From contig NZ_CP054393.1 in the NCBI RefSeq assembly GCF_018024475.1, positions 186,001 to 250,000 of the forward strand: DNA of 64,000 nucleotides. The letters run 5' to 3'. The notes below the pieces were generated by a model that saw only the letters and a list, made by a program, of their open reading frames with translations, was not told the origin of the DNA and searched no databases. Shown here piece after piece: positions 35,274-44,848 of the stretch. Origin of the DNA: Candidatus Phytoplasma luffae. GTDB lineage: Bacteria > Bacillota_I > Bacilli_A > Acholeplasmatales > Acholeplasmataceae. A program made the translations under genes and the position numbers. The first letter of the stretch is position 1, and every line of letters starts with the position of its first letter.

Positions 35274-36200
35274 TTGTCATTTTTTAAACATATTCCAGTT
35301 TTGCAAAAAAAAGTTATTCAATATTTAAATATTAAACCGCAAGGAATTTATGTTGATGCTACTTTAGGAAGCGGAGGACACAGTTCAGCTATTTTAGAAT
35401 TATTGGACAGCGGCAGTTTACATTCTTTTGATCGTGATTTTTTCGCTATTCAAGAGTGTCAAAAAAAATTTCAAAATAAAAAAAATTTGTTTTTATATCA
35501 TAGTAATTTTTCTATTTTAAAACAAGAACTATTTAAAAAAAATATTTTTGCTATTGATGGTATTGTTTTTGATTTAGGTTTGTCTTCTTTTCAAATTGAT
35601 AACCCTCAAAGAGGTTTTAGTTATTTAAAAGATACTTTTTTGGATATGAGAATGGATCAGGAACAAGAAAAAACAGCTTGCGATATAATTAATAATTATA
35701 GTTTAAAAGAATTAAAAAATATTTTTTGGTCATTTGGAGAAGAGCCTAAATCTGTTATAATAGCTAATGAAATTATTAAACAAAGACCTTTTCATAATAG
35801 CTCAAAGTTAGTAGAAATAATTGATAAGTTTTATCCTTTTTATTTAAAGAAAAAAAGAGGTCATAGTTCTAAAAGAATATTTCAAGCTTTAAGAATAGAA
35901 GTAAATCAAGAATTAAAATGTTTAGAAGAAGCTTTACAACAAAGTTTAGAATTATTAAAAAAAAATGGAATAATTGTTGTTATTAGTTTTAATTCTTTAG
36001 AAGATCGTTTGGTAAAAAAATTTTTTCAAAAACATAGCCAATCTTATTTACCTCCTAAATTACCTATTAAAGAAAAAAATATGCCAATAAATCCTCTTAC
36101 AATTATTACTAAAAAAATTGTCACACCTCAATTAGATGAAATCGAATTTAATATTAGAAGTCATTCTGCTAAATTAAGAGCTGCTATAAAAAATTTTTAA
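35274..36200 (+). CDS. rsmH: 16S rRNA (cytosine-N4) methyltransferase RsmH
   Basis: Methylates C1402 of 16S rRNA using S-adenosylmethionine. FKHIPVL start, [14 protein letters not shown] as the SAM site, [19 protein letters not shown], and the C-terminal [13 protein letters not shown] are diagnostic. 308 residues is full length. The start is TTG at 35274 with GAGAGGAA 9 bases upstream, well supported. The gene normally heads the cell-division (dcw) cluster; here no mraZ, ftsL or ftsZ follows, in keeping with loss of the wall. Confidence 0.95.
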   Translation: MSFFKHIPVLQKKVIQYLNIKPQGIYVDATLGSGGHSSAILELLDSGSLHSFDRDFFAIQECQKKFQNKKNLFLYHSNFSILKQELFKKNIFAIDGIVFDLGLSSFQIDNPQRGFSYLKDTFLDMRMDQEQEKTACDIINNYSLKELKNIFWSFGEEPKSVIIANEIIKQRPFHNSSKLVEIIDKFYPFYLKKKRGHSSKRIFQALRIEVNQELKCLEEALQQSLELLKKNGIIVVISFNSLEDRLVKKFFQKHSQSYLPPKLPIKEKNMPINPLTIITKKIVTPQLDEIEFNIRSHSAKLRAAIKNF

Positions 36201-36241
36201 TAAAATTGATTTTATAATAAATATTTATATTAATTATTTGT

Positions 36242-36270
36242 TTGAAAAAAAACCAATTTTAATATATAAT
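36242..36270 (+). promoter_or_regulatory. Main promoter candidate of the S10 ribosomal superoperon
   Basis: TTGAAA (36242-36247), exactly 17 bases, TATAAT (36265-36270). Transcription would begin near 36277, giving a leader of about 260 bases before rpsJ. A second candidate, TTGATA-17-TATTAT (36478-36506), lies only 30 bases before rpsJ. Confidence 0.55.
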
Positions 36271-36277
36271 TAAAATG

Positions 36278-36365
36278 ATTGTCTCATTTTTTAAATGAGT
36301 TATTTTTATAACATAAATATTGCTTCCGGTTTATGTAATATTTATTTTTGTTATTTTTTTTATTT
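36278..36365 (+). promoter_or_regulatory. Structured leader of the S10 operon, possible attenuator
   Basis: Two hairpins follow the putative start site directly. Hairpin 1: CTCATTT (36283-36289) with AAATGAG (36293-36299), followed by TTATTTTTAT. Hairpin 2: ACATAAA (36311-36317) with TTTATGT (36330-36336), enclosing the GC-rich loop TATTGCTTCCGG, followed by a T-rich run to 36365. Hairpin 1 alone could instead terminate rsmH transcription. An operon-autoregulatory leader is inference. Confidence 0.45.
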
Positions 36366-36536
36366 CATATTAATAAATTAAATATCAAATAAATTTATTT
36401 TATTATTTTTTGTTTTTTAATATTTTTATTGTAAAACAATATTTTGATTTAAATATAGTTTTATATTTTTTTTTAGTTTGATAAATTGGAATTATAAATA
36501 TATTATTTATATATTTAATGAAAGGTTTTTATCCAA

Positions 36537-36860
36537 ATGGCAAAAAAGAAGGAAATTCTTAATGTTCTTTTAAAAACATATGATTATCATTTAATTGATA
36601 AAGCGGCAAAAACAATTATTGATAGCGTTACTAAAACTGGTGCAAAAGTTAAAGGGCCAATTCCATTACCTACTAGAAGAGAAATTTTTACTGTTCTTCG
36701 CTCTCCTTTTGTTAACAAAGATAGTCGAGAACAATTCGGTCGTTTCACTCATAAACGTTTAATTCAAATTATCGAACCAAATAATAAAACAATAAACGCT
36801 TGGGAACATATTAATTTACATTCTGCAGTCAAAGTTGTTTTGAAAAAAGTAAATTTTTAA
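36537..36860 (+). CDS. rpsJ: 30S ribosomal protein S10
   Basis: First gene of the superoperon. 107 residues with the S10 core: [37 protein letters not shown] and the C-terminal tail near [11 protein letters not shown]10 also joins antitermination complexes (NusE) in bacteria. The Lys-rich MAKKKEILN start follows AAAGG. rplC follows after 43 bases. Confidence 0.96.
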   Translation: MAKKKEILNVLLKTYDYHLIDKAAKTIIDSVTKTGAKVKGPIPLPTRREIFTVLRSPFVNKDSREQFGRFTHKRLIQIIEPNNKTINAWEHINLHSAVKVVLKKVNF

Positions 36861-36903
36861 AAAATATATTTTTTTATTTTGTTTAATTATGAAAGAGGAT
36901 TTT

Positions 36904-37557
36904 ATGGCTAAAGGTATTTTAGGGCGCAAAATAGGTATTACTCAAATTTTTGATGAAAAAGGAATTTTAACCCCTGTTACTGTAGTTGATGTGTCTGATA
37001 ATATAGTTTTACAACAAAAAACTATTGAAAAAGATGGATACCAATCAACTCAATTAGGTTTTGGTTCCAAAACAAAAAAAACAACAACAAAACCTCTTTT
37101 AGGACATTTTAATAAAACTAAAACTGAACCTAAATATTTTATTCGAGAAATTTCTTTTTTACCAAATGAGATTAATGAATTATCACAATTATCAGAAGGA
37201 ACAAAATTAGACATTAATTTATTTGATACAAAAGAAATTATTGATGTCATAGGAATAAGCAAAGGTAAAGGTTTTGCAGGTTCTATTAAAAGACATAATC
37301 AAAGTCGTGGTCCTGAAAGTCATGGTTCTAGATATCATAGAAGACCTGGTTCTATGGGACCTATTAAAGGTAATATTACAGGTAAAAAATTACCAGGACA
37401 AATGGGGCATAAACAAGTTACTTTACAAAATTTAACACTTTATTCTATTGATTCGGAAAAAAAATTATTTTTGATTAAAGGTAATATTCCAGGTCCTAAA
37501 AAAGGTTTTTTAATTATTAAATCTGCTGTTAAAAAAAATAACAAGGAAGTTTTATAA
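36904..37557 (+). CDS. rplC: 50S ribosomal protein L3
   Basis: 217 residues. MAKGILGRKIGITQIFDEKG, the basic loop RNQSRGPESHGSRYHRRPGSMG-like stretch around 135-155 and the TVQN-like LQNLTLY block identify L3, which lies near the peptidyl transferase centre. The start at 36904 is set by GAGGA eight bases upstream; an ATG five codons earlier (36889) precedes that site and is rejected. The stop overlaps the rplD start by one base. Confidence 0.95.
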   Translation: MAKGILGRKIGITQIFDEKGILTPVTVVDVSDNIVLQQKTIEKDGYQSTQLGFGSKTKKTTTKPLLGHFNKTKTEPKYFIREISFLPNEINELSQLSEGTKLDINLFDTKEIIDVIGISKGKGFAGSIKRHNQSRGPESHGSRYHRRPGSMGPIKGNITGKKLPGQMGHKQVTLQNLTLYSIDSEKKLFLIKGNIPGPKKGFLIIKSAVKKNNKEVL

Positions 37558-38183
37558 TGACTAAATTGAGTATGTTTAATCAAAAAGGAGAATTTATATC
37601 AGAAATAGCTTATAATGAAAATATTTTTGGTATAAAACCTAATCAACAAGTTTTATATGATGTTGTTAATCAACAAAGAGCGGCAATGCGTCAAGGAACG
37701 CATTCTACTAAAAATAGAGCTGTTGTTTCTGGTGGTGGAAAAAAACCTTGGGCACAAAAAGGTACTGGTAATGCTCGTCATGGTTCTATTCGTTCTCCTT
37801 TATGGAGAGGTGGCGGAGTTGCTTTCGGACCCAAACCAAGAAAATATAGTTTTAAGATAAATTCTAAAGTTAAAAAATTAGCTATGTTTTCTGCTTTATC
37901 TTTACAAAAAGAAAATAATAATGTAATAATATTGGATTTTTTAAAGTTGGAAAATCATAAAACAAAGACTTTTAAAGAATTTTTAGATAAAATGAAAGCG
38001 CCCAATAAAGTTTTGGTGATAGTTAATAAATTAGATGATAATTTAGTTCGATGCACTAATAATTTACCTCAAGTAACTTTAGAAAGCGCTCCTCATGTTA
38101 GTGTTTATCAAATTTTAAATACAAAATGTCTTCTTATAACAAAAGAAGCTGTTGAATATTTTGAAAAGGTTTTAAGATTATGA
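37557..38183 (+). CDS. rplD: 50S ribosomal protein L4
   Basis: 208 residues. The long basic loop QGTHSTKNRAVVSGGGKKPW followed by QKGTGNARHGSIRSPLWRGG (about residues 45-85) is the L4 exit-tunnel extension. In Gram-negatives L4 represses this operon through its leader; whether that holds here is unknown. AAGGAAG lies within the end of rplC. ATGA overlap with rplW at the end. Confidence 0.96.
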   Translation: MTKLSMFNQKGEFISEIAYNENIFGIKPNQQVLYDVVNQQRAAMRQGTHSTKNRAVVSGGGKKPWAQKGTGNARHGSIRSPLWRGGGVAFGPKPRKYSFKINSKVKKLAMFSALSLQKENNNVIILDFLKLENHKTKTFKEFLDKMKAPNKVLVIVNKLDDNLVRCTNNLPQVTLESAPHVSVYQILNTKCLLITKEAVEYFEKVLRL

Positions 38184-38473
38184 TTAGATATTATGATATA
38201 ATTAAATCTCCTATTATTACAGAAAAAACTAATAAAAAATTAGAATCTCATAACGAATATACTTTTAAAGTAGCAAAAAATTCTAACGAAACAGAAATAA
38301 AAAAAGCAATAGAACATATTTTTAATATTAAAGTTAGTTCTGTTAATGTTATGAATGTATTGCCTAAATTTAAAAAAAAAGGAAAATATCAAGGTTATAC
38401 TTCTGGTTATAAAAAAGCGATTGTTAAAGTTGTTGCAGGCCAAAGAATAAGTTATTTTCATGAAGATAAATAA
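38180..38473 (+). CDS. rplW: 50S ribosomal protein L23
   Basis: 97 residues. YDIIKSPIITEKTNKKLE is the classic L23 start; the YTFKVAKNSNETEIKKAIE stretch and a C-terminal GYKKAIVKV follow. L23 lies at the tunnel exit and docks trigger factor and SRP. It is coupled to rplD through ATGA. Confidence 0.96.
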   Translation: MIRYYDIIKSPIITEKTNKKLESHNEYTFKVAKNSNETEIKKAIEHIFNIKVSSVNVMNVLPKFKKKGKYQGYTSGYKKAIVKVVAGQRISYFHEDK

Positions 38474-38513
38474 AAAATATATTTTCTAAATTTAAGAAAG
38501 GTTAGCGATATTC

Positions 38514-39341
38514 ATGGCTATTAAAAAATATAAACCTACATCCAACGGACGTCGTAATATGAGTTTGCAAGATTTTAGCGAACTTACGCATTCTACTCCT
38601 GAGAAATCATTATTAGTATCTCAAAAAAGTACAGGCGGAAGAAATAATCAAGGTAAAATAACAGTAAGACATCGTGGTGGTGGAGTTAAACAAAAATATC
38701 GTATTATTGATTTTAAGCGTAATAAAGATAATATCGCTGGAACAGTGAAAACTATAGAATACGATCCTAATCGTAATTGTAATATTTCTTTAATACATTA
38801 TATAGATGGTGAAAAAAGATATATTTTAACTCCTAAAGATATCGTTGTAGGAAGTAAAATATATTCAGGAGAAAAATCCGATATTAAAGTTGGTAATTCT
38901 TTACCTTTGAATAATATTCCTGTTGGTTCTTTTATTCATAATATTGAATTAAAACCTGGCAAAGGTGGCCAATTAGCTCGTAGCGCAGGCGCTTCAGTTC
39001 AACTTGTTAAAAAAGAGGATAAATATGTTGTTTTAAATTTACCTTCTGGCGAAATAAGAAAAGTTTTGGCGACATGTAGAGCAACAATAGGAACATTAGG
39101 AAATGAATTTCATAAATTAATTCGCAATGGTAAAGCAGGAAGAACTCGCTATTTATCTATAAGACCTACAGTTAGAGGTTCAGCTATGAATCCAAACGAT
39201 CATCCGCATGGTGGCGGAGAAGGTCGCGCTCCTATCGGCCGTAAATCACCTATGACTCCTTGGGGCAAAAAAGCACGTGGTTTAAAAACACGTAAAAAAA
39301 ATAAAAATGGCAATAATTTAATTATTAAAAGACGTAAATAA
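38514..39341 (+). CDS. rplB: 50S ribosomal protein L2
   Basis: 275 residues. [40 protein letters not shown] and the universally conserved catalytic-centre block [19 protein letters not shown] (with the key His) near 220-240 are intact. Highly basic tail. AAAGG lies 11 bases before the start codon. Confidence 0.97.
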   Translation: MAIKKYKPTSNGRRNMSLQDFSELTHSTPEKSLLVSQKSTGGRNNQGKITVRHRGGGVKQKYRIIDFKRNKDNIAGTVKTIEYDPNRNCNISLIHYIDGEKRYILTPKDIVVGSKIYSGEKSDIKVGNSLPLNNIPVGSFIHNIELKPGKGGQLARSAGASVQLVKKEDKYVVLNLPSGEIRKVLATCRATIGTLGNEFHKLIRNGKAGRTRYLSIRPTVRGSAMNPNDHPHGGGEGRAPIGRKSPMTPWGKKARGLKTRKKNKNGNNLIIKRRK

Positions 39342-39365
39342 ATAAAATTAGGAGATTTATAAAAT

Positions 39366-39647
39366 ATGGTTCGTTCAATTAAAAAAGGTCCTTTTTGTGA
39401 TGAACATCTTTTATTAAAAATAAATAAACAAAACGAATCTAAAATTAAAAAAGTAATTCAAACTCGTTCTCGAAGAAGTGTAATTTTACCTGAATTTATA
39501 GGGCATAAAATTGCTGTTTATAACGGTAAAGAATATATTATAACTTCTGTTACTGAAGATATGGTAGGACATAAATTAGGAGAATTTTCGCCTACTCGTA
39601 CTTTTCGTGGCCATGCTAAAGGCGATAAAAAAAATCAAAAAAAATAA
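39366..39647 (+). CDS. rpsS: 30S ribosomal protein S19
   Basis: 93 residues. [39 protein letters not shown] and [20 protein letters not shown] define S19, part of the head of the small subunit. AGGAG lies ten bases before the ATG. rplV follows after 20 bases. Confidence 0.97.
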   Translation: MVRSIKKGPFCDEHLLLKINKQNESKIKKVIQTRSRRSVILPEFIGHKIAVYNGKEYIITSVTEDMVGHKLGEFSPTRTFRGHAKGDKKNQKK

Positions 39648-39667
39648 TTTAAAGAAGGTATTTTAGT

Positions 39668-40021
39668 ATGAAAGTAAAAGCTTTTGCTAATCAAGTTCAT
39701 ATTGCGCCTAGAAAAGCACGTTTAGTAGTTGATTTAATACGTGGTAAACAAATTAAAGAAGCAGAAGCTATTTTAATGTTTACTTCTAAATCGGCTTCTC
39801 CTATAATTTCTAAATTATTAAAAAGTGCTGTATCTAATGCTGTTCATAATTTTAAACTTGATGAAAATAATTTATATGTTGAAGAGATTTTTGTTAACGA
39901 AAGTTTACGTTTGCCTCGTTTGTTTCCTAGAGCTAAAGGAAAAACAGATAAAAGAAAGAAAAGAACATCTCATATAACAATATCTGTAGCTGAATTAAAT
40001 AAGACAATAAAGGAGATATAA
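39668..40021 (+). CDS. rplV: 50S ribosomal protein L22
   Basis: 117 residues. [17 protein letters not shown] near the start and the C-terminal [23 protein letters not shown] beta-hairpin region identify L22, whose loop lines the exit tunnel and affects macrolide sensitivity. AAGAAGG precedes the ATG. The rplV-rpsC pair is a common phytoplasma typing marker. Confidence 0.97.
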   Translation: MKVKAFANQVHIAPRKARLVVDLIRGKQIKEAEAILMFTSKSASPIISKLLKSAVSNAVHNFKLDENNLYVEEIFVNESLRLPRLFPRAKGKTDKRKKRTSHITISVAELNKTIKEI

Positions 40022-40026
40022 TTTCA

Positions 40027-40785
40027 GTGGGTCAAAAAAGTAATCCTAACGGTTTAAGGTTAGGAATTATCAGAAATTGGGATTCTGAATGGTATACAAA
40101 CGATAAAGAAGTTCCTATTTTGGTTGTAGAAGATTTCAAAATTAGAGATTTAATTAAAAAAAGTTATCCTAAAGGTGTTGTTTCTAAGGTTATAATTAAA
40201 AGATTAAAAAAATCTAATGATGATATTATTCAAATTGATTTATATATTACACAAATAGGAATTTTTCAAGGTTCAGATAATAAAAATAAAGAGAAATTAG
40301 TTAAAAAAATAAATAAATTAATTAATAAAAAAGTAGATATTAATGTTTTTGAAATAAAAGCAATTAATAAAATTTCGAGTTTGGTAGCGCAAAATATTGC
40401 GACACAATTACAACAAAGAGCTTTTTATAGAACGGTACAAAAAGCAGCTATGCAAAGATGTTTAAAAAGCGGTGTAAAAGGTGTTAAGATTATTATTTCA
40501 GGACGTTTAGGAGGAGCAGAAAAAGCTAGACAAGAATCTGTTTCTATGGGAGCTGTCCCTTTAAACACTTTAAGATCTGATATCGATTATGCTTTCGAAG
40601 AAGCGCATACTACTTATGGAGTTGTCGGAGTTAAAGTTTTGATTAATCATGGTCAAGTTTTACCTAACCAAACTATCGCTGATACAAGAAAAATATTTGC
40701 TTCTTCTTTTACAGGATATGATAAAAAAAAATATATAAATAAGAAAAATATTAAAGAAAATAAAAATTTTAAAACTAATAAATAA
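40027..40785 (+). CDS. rpsC: 30S ribosomal protein S3
   Basis: 252 residues. MGQKSNPNGLRLGIIRNWDS, a KH domain around 45-110 and GVKGVKIIISGRLGGAEKAR are typical. S3 helps form the mRNA entry helicase. GTG start at 40027; the ribosome binding site AAGGAGAT lies inside the end of rplV. The C-terminal tail (KNIKENKNFKTNK) is low complexity. Confidence 0.96.
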   Translation: MGQKSNPNGLRLGIIRNWDSEWYTNDKEVPILVVEDFKIRDLIKKSYPKGVVSKVIIKRLKKSNDDIIQIDLYITQIGIFQGSDNKNKEKLVKKINKLINKKVDINVFEIKAINKISSLVAQNIATQLQQRAFYRTVQKAAMQRCLKSGVKGVKIIISGRLGGAEKARQESVSMGAVPLNTLRSDIDYAFEEAHTTYGVVGVKVLINHGQVLPNQTIADTRKIFASSFTGYDKKKYINKKNIKENKNFKTNK

Positions 40786-40819
40786 TTTTTTAATTTATTT
40801 TAGAAGAGGTGAATAACAA

Positions 40820-41242
40820 ATGTTGATACCAAAAAAGACAAAATATCGTCGCCCTCATCGTGTTAAATACGAAGGTAAATCCAAAGGACAAAATAAAATT
40901 GTAAATGGTAATTATGGTTTAATCGCTACAAAAGGCGCATGGATCACTAGTCAACAAATAGAATCTGCTCGTATTGCAATGACACGTCATATGAAAAGGT
41001 TAGGAAAAGTTTGGATTAATATTTTCCCTCATTTATCTTTAACAAGAAAACCTTTAGAAGTTAGAATGGGTTCAGGAAAAGGTAGTCCTGAATTATGGGT
41101 AGCAGTTGTTAAAAAGGGTAAAGTTCTTTTTGAGGTAAGTGATAATAATAATTTAGAAAAAGAAGAAATAGAAGCTTTAAGATTAGCATCTCATAAGTTA
41201 CCTATTACTACTAAAATTATTAAAAGAGGCCAAGAAGAATGA
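40820..41242 (+). CDS. rplP: 50S ribosomal protein L16
   Basis: 140 residues. [39 protein letters not shown] and [20 protein letters not shown] are family blocks. L16 positions tRNA in the A and P sites. AGAGGTGA precedes the ATG by 9 bases. The end overlaps rpmC by four bases (ATGA). Confidence 0.97.
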   Translation: MLIPKKTKYRRPHRVKYEGKSKGQNKIVNGNYGLIATKGAWITSQQIESARIAMTRHMKRLGKVWINIFPHLSLTRKPLEVRMGSGKGSPELWVAVVKKGKVLFEVSDNNNLEKEEIEALRLASHKLPITTKIIKRGQEE

Positions 41243-41427
41243 AAATGAAAGAATTGCGTACAATTCCAAAAGAAGAATTAGAAACAAAAATTTTTTCTTT
41301 AAAAAAAGAATTATTTTTTGTCAAACTTAAATTGGATTTAGCGAAATATAAAAATACTGCTGATGTTCGTAAACTTAAAAAAGATATTGCAAGAATAAAA
41401 ACAATTTTAAATGAAAAAAAGATTTAA
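41239..41427 (+). CDS. rpmC: 50S ribosomal protein L29
   Basis: 62 residues, two long helices: [19 protein letters not shown] and the motif [24 protein letters not shown] matching L29. It sits at the tunnel exit beside L23. A 226-base spacer separates it from rpsQ, an unusual break at this point of the operon. Confidence 0.95.
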   Translation: MKMKELRTIPKEELETKIFSLKKELFFVKLKLDLAKYKNTADVRKLKKDIARIKTILNEKKI

Positions 41428-41653
41428 ATAATTTAAATTAAATTTTAATTTTTGATAATTAATTTATATTTTATTTTTTATATAAAACAATTATTTTTTT
41501 AAAATTTTATTTATATCAATAAAATAAATATATTTAAAATAAAATAAATATATTTAAAATAAAATAAATATATTTATTTTATTTTATAAAAGATAAGTTT
41601 TTTTCATTCTGATGTTTTTTAAAAAATTTTGTTATAAAATAAAATGAGGTAAA
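41428..41653 (+). repeat. Spacer with 20-bp tandem repeats and a 30-bp palindrome inside the ribosomal operon
   Basis: AAAATAAATATATTTAAAAT repeats at 41521-41540 and 41541-41560, with a partial third copy to 41574. The last copy runs into a perfect 30-bp palindrome (arms 41556-41570 and 41571-41585). TGTTATAAA at 41631-41639 is a possible extended -10, but it is very near the rpsQ start. No gene is present. Confidence 0.7.
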
Positions 41654-41917
41654 ATGATGCGTAATAATAGAAAAGTTTTATCAGGCACTGTACTTTCTGA
41701 TAAAATGGATAAAACAATTGTGATCTCAGTTGATTATTATAAAAAAGATCCTTTGTATGGTAAAAGAATCAAAAAAAGTAGTAAATTTCATGCTCATGAT
41801 GAAAAAGAAATTGCTAAAATAGGTGATTTTGTTAGTTTTGTAGAAACAAGACCCTTATCAAAAACTAAAAAATTTCGTTTATTAAATATTATTTTGAGTA
41901 AAAATAAGGCGGAATAA
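41654..41917 (+). CDS. rpsQ: 30S ribosomal protein S17
   Basis: 87 residues. [20 protein letters not shown] and the OB-fold continuation [19 protein letters not shown] match S17. GAGG precedes the ATG by 6-7 bases; a second ATG directly after it (41657) could also serve. rplN follows two bases after the stop. Confidence 0.95.
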   Translation: MMRNNRKVLSGTVLSDKMDKTIVISVDYYKKDPLYGKRIKKSSKFHAHDEKEIAKIGDFVSFVETRPLSKTKKFRLLNIILSKNKAE

Positions 41918-41919
41918 AT

Positions 41920-42300
41920 ATGATTCAGATAAATAGTCGTTTAACAGTAGCTGATAATAGCGGCGCTAAAGAAGTTTCAGTAATTAATATCCCTGGTTCA
42001 AGTAAAAGACGTTACGCTTATATAGGGGATATTGTTGTTGTTTCTATAAAAAAAGCTATTCCATCAGGGATGGTAAAAGCAGGCGATAAAGCAAGAGCTT
42101 TAATTTTGAGAACTAAAAAAGGTTTAAGAGGACAAGATGGTTCTTATATAAAATTTGATGATAATGCGGTAGTTATTTTAAAAGATGACACTACTTTAAA
42201 AGGAACAAGGATTTTTGGTCCTGTAGTTAAAAATAAAAAATTAAAAGACGGTAATTTTTCTAAATTTTTGTCTTTAGCTGAAAAAGTTTTTGTAATATGA
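41920..42300 (+). CDS. rplN: 50S ribosomal protein L14
   Basis: 126 residues (usual 122). [20 protein letters not shown] start, then [20 protein letters not shown] and [28 protein letters not shown]-type end. L14 forms an inter-subunit bridge. It is tightly packed between rpsQ and rplX. Confidence 0.97.
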   Translation: MIQINSRLTVADNSGAKEVSVINIPGSSKRRYAYIGDIVVVSIKKAIPSGMVKAGDKARALILRTKKGLRGQDGSYIKFDDNAVVILKDDTTLKGTRIFGPVVKNKKLKDGNFSKFLSLAEKVFVI

Positions 42301-42309
42301 GGTATTATA

Positions 42310-42645
42310 ATGAAAATTAAAATAGGAGATATAGTTGTTGTTCGTACAGGAAAAGATCGTTTTACAAAAGATGAAAATAATTCTAAAAAAATGAAAACGG
42401 GAAAAGTTATAAAAATTTTTTTTAAAGAACAAAAAGTTTTGGTTGAAGGCGTAAATATCGTTACTAAGCATAAAACTTCTCCAAACGAGGACAAAACAGG
42501 TAATATTATTAAAGAAGAAATGCCTATTCATATTTCTAATATTTCTTTAATCGACATTGAAAAAAATATTCCTACTCGTGTTGGAATCCGTTACGAAGAT
42601 GGAAAAAAAATTCGTTATTCCAAAAAAACAGGCACTAATATATAA
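42310..42645 (+). CDS. rplX: 50S ribosomal protein L24
   Basis: 111 residues with an N-terminal KOW motif (MKIKIGDIVVVRTGKDRF ... KTGKVIKIF), INISN-like IHISNISLID, and RVGIRYEDGKKIRYSKKTG, typical of L24. It starts large-subunit assembly. AGGTA upstream is the probable ribosome binding site. Confidence 0.96.
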   Translation: MKIKIGDIVVVRTGKDRFTKDENNSKKMKTGKVIKIFFKEQKVLVEGVNIVTKHKTSPNEDKTGNIIKEEMPIHISNISLIDIEKNIPTRVGIRYEDGKKIRYSKKTGTNI

Positions 42646-42670
42646 CTTATATTAAGGAAAGTATTAAATA

Positions 42671-43213
42671 ATGAAAAAAAATGATATTCAACATCCTAAA
42701 AAAAATCTTCTTTTTTCTTTAAAAGAGGTTTTTAATTTTAAATCTGTTATGCAAATACCTAAAATAGAAAAAATAGTCATTAATATGGGTGTTGGCGAAG
42801 CTGTCGCTAATATTAAGATTTTAGATGAATTTTCTGAACAATTAACTTTAATCAGTGGGCAAGTGCCTGTTGTTATTAAAGCTAAAAAATCTATTTCTAA
42901 TTTTAAATTAAGAGAAGGTATGCCGATAGGTTTAAAAGTCACTCTAAGAGGCGCCAAAAAAGAATTTTTTTTGGATAAATTGATTAGAATAGTTTTACCT
43001 AGAATAAGAGATTTTAGAGGTTTGAATCCTAAATCTTTTGATGGAAAAGGAAATTATTCTTTAGGTATAAAAGAACAAATTGTTTTTCCTGAGATTGATT
43101 TTGATAAAATCAAAAATATTTTCGGCATGGATATTTGTATTGTTACCACAGCTAAAAATGATGCAGATGCTAAAAAATTATTAGATTTTTATAAAATGCC
43201 TTTTCATAAATAA
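42671..43213 (+). CDS. rplE: 50S ribosomal protein L5
   Basis: 180 residues. [40 protein letters not shown] and [20 protein letters not shown] are diagnostic. L5 binds 5S rRNA and contacts P-site tRNA. AAGGAAAG lies about 11 bases upstream of the ATG. Confidence 0.97.
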   Translation: MKKNDIQHPKKNLLFSLKEVFNFKSVMQIPKIEKIVINMGVGEAVANIKILDEFSEQLTLISGQVPVVIKAKKSISNFKLREGMPIGLKVTLRGAKKEFFLDKLIRIVLPRIRDFRGLNPKSFDGKGNYSLGIKEQIVFPEIDFDKIKNIFGMDICIVTTAKNDADAKKLLDFYKMPFHK

Positions 43214-43248
43214 AATATTGATATAAAATATAAATAAAAGGAGATTTT

Positions 43249-43518
43249 ATGGCAAAAAAATCCAAGATAGTTAAAAATCAAAAACAAAGAGAATTATATT
43301 TAAAATTTAAAGAAAAACGTTTGGAATTGAAGAATAATAAAGATTATAAAGGTTTATCTCGTCTTAAACCTCAATCTTCGCCAGTACGTCTTAAAAATAT
43401 AGATCAAATCGACGGAAGAGCAAGAGGATATATAAGAAAATTTGGTATATCTAGAATCAAATTCAGAGAGTTAGCTAATAAGGGCGAAATATCTGGCGTG
43501 AAGAAGATTAGTTGGTAA
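43249..43518 (+). CDS. rpsN: 30S ribosomal protein S14, long zinc-free form
   Basis: 89 residues. [40 protein letters not shown] and VKKISW identify S14, but there is no cysteine pair. Many Firmicutes encode the 61-residue zinc form at this place; here the C-minus long form occupies the locus. AAAGGAGA precedes the ATG. Confidence 0.96.
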   Translation: MAKKSKIVKNQKQRELYLKFKEKRLELKNNKDYKGLSRLKPQSSPVRLKNIDQIDGRARGYIRKFGISRIKFRELANKGEISGVKKISW

Positions 43519-43533
43519 AAGGAGAATAAAAAA

Positions 43534-43911
43534 ATGGCAATAAACAATCCTATCGCTGATTTATTAACAAGAATACGTAACGCTAATATAATGTATCATG
43601 AAAAAGTTTCGGTTCCTATTTCTAAATTTAAAATTAAAATTTTAGAAGTTATAAAAAAAGAAGGTTTTATTAAAGATTTTTATTTAGATAAAGCTAACAA
43701 GAAAATTATTATTTATTTAAAATATAATGCTGATAAACAAAGGATTATTACAGGTTTGAAAAGAGTATCTAAATATGTTCCTGTAAACAAGATACCTAGA
43801 GTTTATAATGGATTAGGAATAGCTTTAATTTCTACTTCAAAAGGCGTTTTAACAGATTATGAAGCTTTATTACAAAATGTAGGCGGAGAAGTACTTGCTT
43901 ATATTTGGTAA
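43534..43911 (+). CDS. rpsH: 30S ribosomal protein S8
   Basis: 125 residues. NNPIADLLTRIRNANIMYHE and the C-terminal GLGIALISTSKGVLTDYEA match S8, a primary 16S rRNA binder that in enteric bacteria represses the spc operon. AAAGGAGA is 9 bases upstream. The stop GTAA TT is followed by rplF after 17 bases. Confidence 0.96.
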   Translation: MAINNPIADLLTRIRNANIMYHEKVSVPISKFKIKILEVIKKEGFIKDFYLDKANKKIIIYLKYNADKQRIITGLKRVSKYVPVNKIPRVYNGLGIALISTSKGVLTDYEALLQNVGGEVLAYIW

Positions 43912-43928
43912 TTATTAAGGAGAATATA

Positions 43929-44471
43929 ATGTCCAGAGTGGGAAACAAAATTATTTCCATCCCTAAAGGTATAAAAGTGGAAAATCAAGAAGGAAATTTA
44001 ATCAATATCACTTCTAAAACAGAACAAATAAAATATCAATTGAACCCTTTATTAAAAATAAATATTACAGAAAACTCTATCAAAATCGTTAGACCTAATA
44101 ATGAAGTTTTTATGAAAAAAATTCATGGAACTACAAGAGCTTTATTATTTAATATGATTCAAGGTTTAGATAAAGTTTTTGTAAAAAGAATTACAATTGT
44201 GAGTTTATTTTATAATGTTAAAAAAGAAGGTTCTAATTTGATTTTTAATTTAGGATTTTCTCATGTTATTAAAATATCTATCCCTTCTAATTTAGAAATA
44301 GAAATTTTTAAAAATAAAGAAATAATTGTCAAAGGTATAGATAAACAATTTGTTGGTGAATTCGCTGCTAAAATATTGAAATTACGTAAACCAGAACCTT
44401 ATAAAGGGACAGGTATTAAATTATTTGATCAATATGTTTATCGTAAAGCTGGTAAAAGCGCTAAAAAATAA
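43929..44471 (+). CDS. rplF: 50S ribosomal protein L6
   Basis: 180 residues. MSRVGNKIISIPKGIKVENQ start, GTTRALLFNMIQGLDKVF, and the C-terminal RKPEPYKGTGIKLFDQYVYR are typical. The ATG at 43929 follows AAGGAGA with correct spacing; an earlier in-frame start at 43905 lies within rpsH, before that site, and is rejected. Confidence 0.96.
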   Translation: MSRVGNKIISIPKGIKVENQEGNLINITSKTEQIKYQLNPLLKINITENSIKIVRPNNEVFMKKIHGTTRALLFNMIQGLDKVFVKRITIVSLFYNVKKEGSNLIFNLGFSHVIKISIPSNLEIEIFKNKEIIVKGIDKQFVGEFAAKILKLRKPEPYKGTGIKLFDQYVYRKAGKSAKK

Positions 44472-44494
44472 GAAAGGATTTTAAACTGTATATT

Positions 44495-44848
44495 ATGATA
44501 AATAAAAAAACTTCAAAAAGTTTACGCAAAAAAAGACAATTACGTTTGAGAAAAAAAATTATAGGCACACAAGAAAGACCTCGTTTAAATGTTTTTTATT
44601 CTAATAAATATTTTTATGTCCAGATTATTGATGATCAAAAACAAGTCACTTTATGCAGCGTTCATAGTAAAGAAATTGACGCTAATAAAATTAATATAGA
44701 AGTTGCATCTAATATCGGAAGAATGATCGCGCAAAAAGCTTTAAAAAAAGGTATTAATAGTGTTGTTTTTGATCGTGGTGGTCGTTTATATTTAGGGCGT
44801 ATTAAAAATTTAGCTGATGCCGCAAGGGAAGAAGGATTAATATTTTGA
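44495..44848 (+). CDS. rplR: 50S ribosomal protein L18
   Basis: 117 residues. [36 protein letters not shown] and [20 protein letters not shown] are L18 blocks; it binds 5S rRNA with L5. It overlaps the TTG start of rpsE by four bases. Confidence 0.97.
   Translation: MINKKTSKSLRKKRQLRLRKKIIGTQERPRLNVFYSNKYFYVQIIDDQKQVTLCSVHSKEIDANKINIEVASNIGRMIAQKALKKGINSVVFDRGGRLYLGRIKNLADAAREEGLIF

Noticed and set aside
36283-36299. Hairpin taken only as the rsmH terminator
   Set aside because: It lies downstream of a better-than-average promoter for rpsJ, so it is listed as part of the S10 leader; both roles are possible.
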